DNA of 9,457 bases from UBA11524 sp963590165 (GTDB lineage Bacteria; Bacillota; Clostridia; Christensenellales; Aristaeellaceae), in NCBI GenBank assembly GCA_963590165.1, contig CAVANO010000020.1:1-9457 (forward strand), read 5' to 3'. A model generated the notes under the pieces. The model worked only from the letters and a program-made list of their open reading frames with translations, did not search any database and was not told the DNA's origin. Positions 6,680-9,457 of the stretch are shown piece after piece (position 1 is the first letter of the stretch; the number at the start of each line of letters is the position of its first letter). The position numbers and the translations under genes were made by a program.

Positions 6680-6813
6680 AGTTTTATAATGCAGTTTCTT
6701 CATATTGTTGTGTGATACCGAAAGGAGCAAAAACCGGACGAAGTCCGTGGCAGCATGCTTTGCCTATTCTATCATTCCCTGATGCTGCCGCGTTTTGAAT
6801 TCACCAAAAAGGC

Positions 6814-6842
6814 TTGACAAAGCCGACCAAATCCGGTATACT
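6814..6842 (+). promoter_or_regulatory. Sigma-A promoter of the rpmH-rnpA-yidD-yidC-jag cluster
   Basis: A perfect TTGACA (6814-6819), a 17-base spacer and TATACT (6837-6842, five of six) lie about 90 bases before the L34 gene. The -35 box falls inside a small palindrome GGCTT-GACA-AAGCC (6811-6824). Transcription should begin near 6849. No second strong promoter is evident before rnpA, so this one probably serves the whole cluster. Confidence 0.88.
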
Positions 6843-6853
6843 GTAAAGGCTGT

Positions 6854-6907
6854 ATTGTAGCGACCCGGGGGAAGTTCGCCCATTGGCGGATTGACGCCGG
6901 TTACAAT
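6854..6907 (+). promoter_or_regulatory. Structured 5' leader of the rpmH mRNA
   Basis: ATTGTA (6854-6859) pairs with TACAAT (6902-6907), extended by ACC/GGT (6863-6865 with 6899-6901), enclosing a GC-rich core. In the core GGCG (6885-6888) can pair either with the upstream CGCC (6877-6880) or with the downstream CGCC (6895-6898), so two alternative folds exist. The structure ends 13 bases before the AAGGAG ribosome binding site at 6921-6926. I recognise no named RNA family; an autoregulatory ribosomal-protein leader is a guess. Confidence 0.4.
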
Positions 6908-6934
6908 GATTCTGATTTGCAAGGAGTGTTGATC

Positions 6935-7069
6935 ATGTTCCGTACTTACCAGCCCAAGACGCGTCAGCGCAGCAAGGTGCACGGCTTCCGTGCCCGCATG
7001 GCCACCAAGGGCGGACGCCGCGTGCTCGCCGCTCGCCGCCGCCGCGGCCGCAAGTCCCTGACTGTCTGA
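6935..7069 (+). CDS. rpmH: 50S ribosomal protein L34
   Basis: A 44-residue, very basic protein of the large ribosomal subunit that binds 23S rRNA. It has the family hallmarks in order: the N-terminal RTYQPKTRQRSKVHGFRARM (3-22), then ATKGGRRVLAARRRRGRK (23-40), and a short C-terminal tail. Length is normal for the family. AAGGAG lies 8 bases before ATG. It is the first gene of the cluster that continues with the RNase P protein, the standard bacterial arrangement. Its mRNA has a structured leader and it is followed by a long, hairpin-rich spacer. Confidence 0.97.
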   Translation: MFRTYQPKTRQRSKVHGFRARMATKGGRRVLAARRRRGRKSLTV

Positions 7070-7071
7070 TT

Positions 7072-7164
7072 TTCTGAGCATCGTTTCAGAAGGTCTCTTT
7101 CAGAGGCACCAGAAGCCGACCGTCGGCTGATGCCGCAGGAGGCAAGGGTTTTCCCTGAACCTCC
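7072..7164 (+). other. Hairpin-rich spacer between rpmH and rnpA
   Basis: The 227 bases between L34 and the RNase P protein contain no convincing reading frame but three successive hairpins: TTCTGA/TCAGAA (7072-7077 with 7086-7091), a tight AGCCGA-CCG-TCGGCT (7114-7128), and GGAGG..AGGG-TTTT-CCCT..CCTCC (7138-7164), which can be extended by GCC/GGC. None has a T-run, so readthrough is expected. They could be RNase processing sites or stabilisers that set different amounts of the two proteins. The remaining 7165-7296 shows no promoter I can support. Confidence 0.55.
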
Positions 7165-7296
7165 GGCTTCAATTGTGGATGAAGCGCGCTCGATGTACCC
7201 CGTATGGGTCGCTGTCGGGCGCGCTTTTCCTGGTTTTATGGCTGTTTTCAGGATGGATTGTCCCGTCAAAGGGAAGAAACAAAGGACTGTGACCCA

Positions 7297-7647
7297 ATGG
7301 AAAGACGTTATCGGCTGCAAAAAAACAAGGCGTTCCAGTATGTCTATCATCGTGGACGGAGCGCCGCCTGTCGGGATCTGGTCATGCTCGTCGCCAAGGG
7401 GCAGGGCATCAAGGTCGGCTTTTCCGTCAGCAAGAAGGTAGGCAACGCCGTGACCCGCAACAAGGTCAAGCGCCGCCTGCGCGAATGCTTCCGGCCCTAT
7501 CTGGGGGACGTGAAAAGCGGCCTGTACGTCATTGTCGCCAGACCCTCAGCCGCTCAAGCCAGCTTTTCCTCGCTGCAGCGAGATGTCCGATACTTGCTCA
7601 AGAAGCACGGACTCCTGCCTGCGCCGAAAAGCCCTCATGCGCCATGA
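7297..7647 (+). CDS. rnpA: Ribonuclease P protein component
   Basis: Protein subunit of RNase P, which with the catalytic RNA removes 5' leaders from tRNA precursors. The 116-residue basic protein has the MERRYRLQKNKAFQYVYHRG start (1-20) and the family signature VGNAVTRNKVKRRLRE (48-63), the RNR-type RNA-binding helix, followed by SGLYVIVARPSA (74-85). The frame stays open upstream to 7204, but the family's N-terminus aligns at 7297, an AAAGGA site sits 10 bases before it, and the upstream residues are unlike any RnpA. The last 4 bases overlap the start of yidD in an ATGA arrangement. Length is usual. Confidence 0.96.
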   Translation: MERRYRLQKNKAFQYVYHRGRSAACRDLVMLVAKGQGIKVGFSVSKKVGNAVTRNKVKRRLRECFRPYLGDVKSGLYVIVARPSAAQASFSSLQRDVRYLLKKHGLLPAPKSPHAP

Positions 7648-7886
7648 AACGCGTTCTCCTCTGGGGCATTCAGTTCTACCGCAGCGCAATCAGCCCGTAT
7701 AAGGGCGGTCCCTGCTGCCGTTATACGCCCACATGCAGCCAGTACGCCAAGACGGCCATCGAACGTTACGGTGCCGTCAAGGGCTCTCGGCTGGCGATGT
7801 GGCGGCTCATGCGCTGCAATCCCTTCTCCAAGGGCGGTTACGATCCTGTTCCTGAAGACCCGTGCACTACATTAAGGAAGGAATGA
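7644..7886 (+). CDS. yidD: Membrane protein insertion efficiency factor YidD
   Basis: A small membrane-associated protein encoded beside yidC and thought to help insertion of inner-membrane proteins. The 80-residue product begins with the amphipathic VLLWGIQFYRSAISPY (4-19) and carries the conserved cysteine motif CCRYTPTCSQYA (24-35) and RCNPFSKGGYDPVP (57-70). The ATG overlaps the rnpA stop (ATGA), there is no clear ribosome binding site, and translational coupling to rnpA is likely. The frame is open upstream to 7485 inside rnpA, but that part is a shadow. Only 4 bases separate its stop from yidC. Confidence 0.95.
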   Translation: MKRVLLWGIQFYRSAISPYKGGPCCRYTPTCSQYAKTAIERYGAVKGSRLAMWRLMRCNPFSKGGYDPVPEDPCTTLRKE

Positions 7887-7890
7887 ACTC

Positions 7891-8910
7891 ATGGGCATCA
7901 ACGAATTCCTCAAAATGGTTCTCGAATGGATCTACAGCTTCGTGGGCAACTACGGCTGGGCTGTCGTTCTGTTCACGCTGCTGATTCGCCTGATCGTCAT
8001 GCCGTTCGACTACAAGAGCCGCGTCAGCATGCGCAAGATGCAGAAGCTCGCGCCGAAACAGGCAGCCATTCAGAAGAAGTACGAGAAGGATCAGGAAAAG
8101 ATGAGCCGCAAACTGCAGGAGCTCTACCGCGCCGAGCATGTTTCGCCGCTGTCCTCCTGCTGGCCGATGCTGATCAGCCTGCCAATCCTCTTCGCCATGT
8201 TCAACGCCATGCGCATGGTCGCAAACGAGCACCTCGTCCAGCAGGCGTTTGACATCATTGCGACCGGAACGCCCACGGTTGATTCGTGGCTGTGGGTCAA
8301 GAACGTGTGGATGCCTGACTCCCCGTTCGCCGCAATGTGGCCGAATTACGACTCGCTGCGCACCATCGCCAGCAACGAATGGCTGACCGTGTTCAATTCA
8401 CTGCCGCAGGCGACGCTTGATCTGCTGAGCGCGAAGGGACTGACGCTGACGGCGGATTCGTTCGCATCCGGCGTGCTGTCCACCACGATTTCCGACATCT
8501 ACAACGTCATGAAGGAGCTGCCGGAGTATATCGAGCATGTCCAGTATTACAGCAACCTGACGATTCCGCTGTTCAACCTGAGCATCTTCGTGAACTACAA
8601 CGGCTACTTCATCCTGCCGATCCTTGCCGCCGGCGGTCAGTACCTGATGACGAAGCTGAATCCGTCCCAGCCTGCAGAAACTGAGCAGGCGCAGCAGACG
8701 CAGAACAGCATGAAGTTCATGAACTGGTTCTTCCCGATCTTCACGCTGATCCTCTGCTTCAGCTACAACGCGATTTTCGCCCTGTACTGGGTTGCTTCCA
8801 ACGTCATCGCCATCATCCAGACCAAGGGCATCAACCTGTATCTGGATCATAAGGAGGCCAAGGAAGCCGCCAACCCTGTCGCAAAGACCAACACCACCTC
8901 ACTGAAGTAA
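7891..8910 (+). CDS. yidC: YidC/Oxa1-family membrane protein insertase
   Basis: Inserts and folds membrane proteins, alone or with SecYEG. The 339-residue protein has a first membrane span at about 18-38 containing the groove arginine (Arg33 in LLIRLIVMP), a charged cytosolic hairpin (41-80), a second span around 91-110, and C-terminal spans around 228-254, 277-293 and 294-311. It begins directly at the first span, without the lipoprotein signal seen in Bacillus SpoIIIJ. The outside loop between the second and third spans is about 115 residues, much longer than in Bacillus, with an aromatic segment (SWLWVKNVWMPDSPF, 132-146) seen in clostridial homologues as I recall them. The C-terminal tail is basic to polar. 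AGGA lies 8 bases before ATG, 4 bases after yidD and 13 before jag. Confidence 0.95.
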   Translation: MGINEFLKMVLEWIYSFVGNYGWAVVLFTLLIRLIVMPFDYKSRVSMRKMQKLAPKQAAIQKKYEKDQEKMSRKLQELYRAEHVSPLSSCWPMLISLPILFAMFNAMRMVANEHLVQQAFDIIATGTPTVDSWLWVKNVWMPDSPFAAMWPNYDSLRTIASNEWLTVFNSLPQATLDLLSAKGLTLTADSFASGVLSTTISDIYNVMKELPEYIEHVQYYSNLTIPLFNLSIFVNYNGYFILPILAAGGQYLMTKLNPSQPAETEQAQQTQNSMKFMNWFFPIFTLILCFSYNAIFALYWVASNVIAIIQTKGINLYLDHKEAKEAANPVAKTNTTSLK

Positions 8911-8923
8911 GAGGGAGACAAGC

Positions 8924-9457
8924 ATGAAAACCTACGAAGCCACCGGGAAAACCTACGAGGAAGCCCTGCAGAGCGGTTTGGAAGCCCTGCATGCCACCAT
9001 TTCCGACGTGACCATCGATGTGCTGGAGGAAGGCAGCAAGGGACTGTTCGGGCTGTTCGGCTCGCGCCCCTATAAGCTCCGACTGACACTGCGCGAGATT
9101 GAGCAGGAGGAAGAGGAGGACGATGATCCGCTCGCCGAACTGCTTGATTCCGTGAAGGTCGCCGAGCCTGCGCCAATTCAGGTGAAACCTGTGCAGGCGA
9201 AACCTGTGCAGGCGAAACCTGTGCAGGTGAAACCTGTTCAGCAGCCGAAGCCGATTCAGGTGAAACCCGTTCAGGTGAAGCCTGTTCAGGTGAAGCCTGC
9301 CGCAACCGAACAGAAGCCGGTTGAAACCGCTCCTGTCAGCAAAACAGTTGCCGTTAACGAAACAAAAATGGATGAAGTCCAGACCGCTTCGGTCGCGCCA
9401 GTCACACCGGTCGCACCGGTCGCACCGGTCGCACCGGTCGCACCGGTCGCACCGGTC
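8924..9457 (+). CDS. jag: Jag/KhpB-type RNA-binding protein, N-terminal part
   Basis: Jag (KhpB, EloR) binds RNA with KH and R3H domains and affects cell elongation and division in Gram-positive bacteria. Only 178 residues are present, because the gene runs off the right edge. Residues 1-56 are the Jag_N domain, with the typical KTYEEALQSGLEAL start (9-22) and the EGSKGLFGLFGSRPYKL motif (36-52). An acidic patch (58-68) leads into a long linker with seven or eight 5-residue QVKPV-type repeats (86-126), then a VAP tract (157-178) in which the window ends. KH and R3H domains are expected beyond the edge but not seen. GGGAG lies 6 bases before ATG and yidC stops 13 bases upstream. The linker is longer and more repetitive than usual. 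Confidence 0.88.
   Translation, partial: MKTYEATGKTYEEALQSGLEALHATISDVTIDVLEEGSKGLFGLFGSRPYKLRLTLREIEQEEEEDDDPLAELLDSVKVAEPAPIQVKPVQAKPVQAKPVQVKPVQQPKPIQVKPVQVKPVQVKPAATEQKPVETAPVSKTVAVNETKMDEVQTASVAPVTPVAPVAPVAPVAPVAPV
9179..9301 (+). repeat. 15-bp in-frame repeats coding for Q-V/A-K-P-V in the Jag linker
   Basis: A 15-base unit (CAG-GTG-AAA-CCT-GTG and close variants) is repeated about eight times, with an interruption after the fourth (QQPKPI). Third-position changes between copies (CCT/CCC, AAA/AAG, GTG/GTT) show the array is not brand new. All units preserve the frame. Confidence 0.85.
9410..9457 (+). repeat. Perfect 9-bp microsatellite at the right edge
   Basis: GTCGCACCG is repeated five times without a single difference (9410-9454), followed by the first three bases of a sixth copy at the edge. 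Two diverged units precede it (9392-9409). It codes for V-A-P repeats in the Jag linker. The identity of the copies suggests recent expansion, and the true copy number is unknown because the window stops here. Confidence 0.93.

Noticed and set aside
7174..7182. TGTGGATGA, one mismatch from a DnaA box
   Set aside because: A single imperfect box in a 9-kb window is expected by chance; no cluster or AT-rich unwinding region accompanies it.
7204..7296. N-terminal extension of the RNase P protein by 31 residues
   Set aside because: The family start aligns at 7297, which has its own ribosome binding site; the extension has no similarity to RnpA.

Overview
The window reads as chromosomal DNA of a moderately GC-rich Clostridia member, most likely an Oscillospirales or Ruminococcaceae-like gut bacterium. 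The evidence is the long clostridial-type PRPP synthetase, a lipobox-free YidC with a long extracytoplasmic loop, sigma-A promoters with near-perfect TTGACA/TATAAT boxes, and strong AGGAGG ribosome binding sites. The taxon is inferred from protein character, not proven.

Layout, left to right. Positions 1-57 are the cut end of a short inverted-repeat element. A minus-strand gene for ribose-phosphate pyrophosphokinase (149-1354) has its own promoter and terminator. The divergent gap 1355-2254 holds a cluster of GC-rich hairpins (1591-1674), one copy of a dispersed intergenic repeat (1698-1840) and three tandem copies of a 90-bp unit (1783-2070), which end just before the promoter of an ATP-type 6-phosphofructokinase gene (2255-3307). 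A strong bidirectional terminator separates this gene from a convergent two-gene minus-strand operon: a family 2 glycosyltransferase (4742-6238), then a UDP-glycosyltransferase-like GT1 enzyme (3488-4738). The operon is driven by a fully consensus sigma-A promoter at 6271-6299. An almost complete 166-bp MITE-like element (6313-6478) lies 13 bp upstream of that promoter, followed by the second copy of the dispersed repeat (6535-6679).

From 6814 to the right edge is the conserved rpmH-rnpA-yidD-yidC-jag cluster: ribosomal protein L34, the RNase P protein, the YidD insertion factor, the YidC insertase and the Jag RNA-binding protein. It starts at a consensus promoter with a structured leader. 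rpmH and rnpA are separated by an unusually long, hairpin-rich 228-bp spacer, whereas rnpA-yidD-yidC-jag are overlapping or nearly so. jag runs off the window inside a 9-bp tandem repeat. In many Firmicutes dnaA sits beside rpmH; here its place is taken by the repeats and the glycosyltransferase operon.

Functionally the window joins central sugar-phosphate metabolism (PRPP synthesis and the phosphofructokinase step), a probable surface-glycan pair of glycosyltransferases, and the RNA-processing/membrane-insertion cluster. I see no defence system, prophage, CRISPR array, tRNA or rRNA. The least ordinary content is the intergenic repeat landscape, a family 2 glycosyltransferase whose second domain looks vestigial, and a phosphofructokinase with an insertion and a substituted substrate-site residue.
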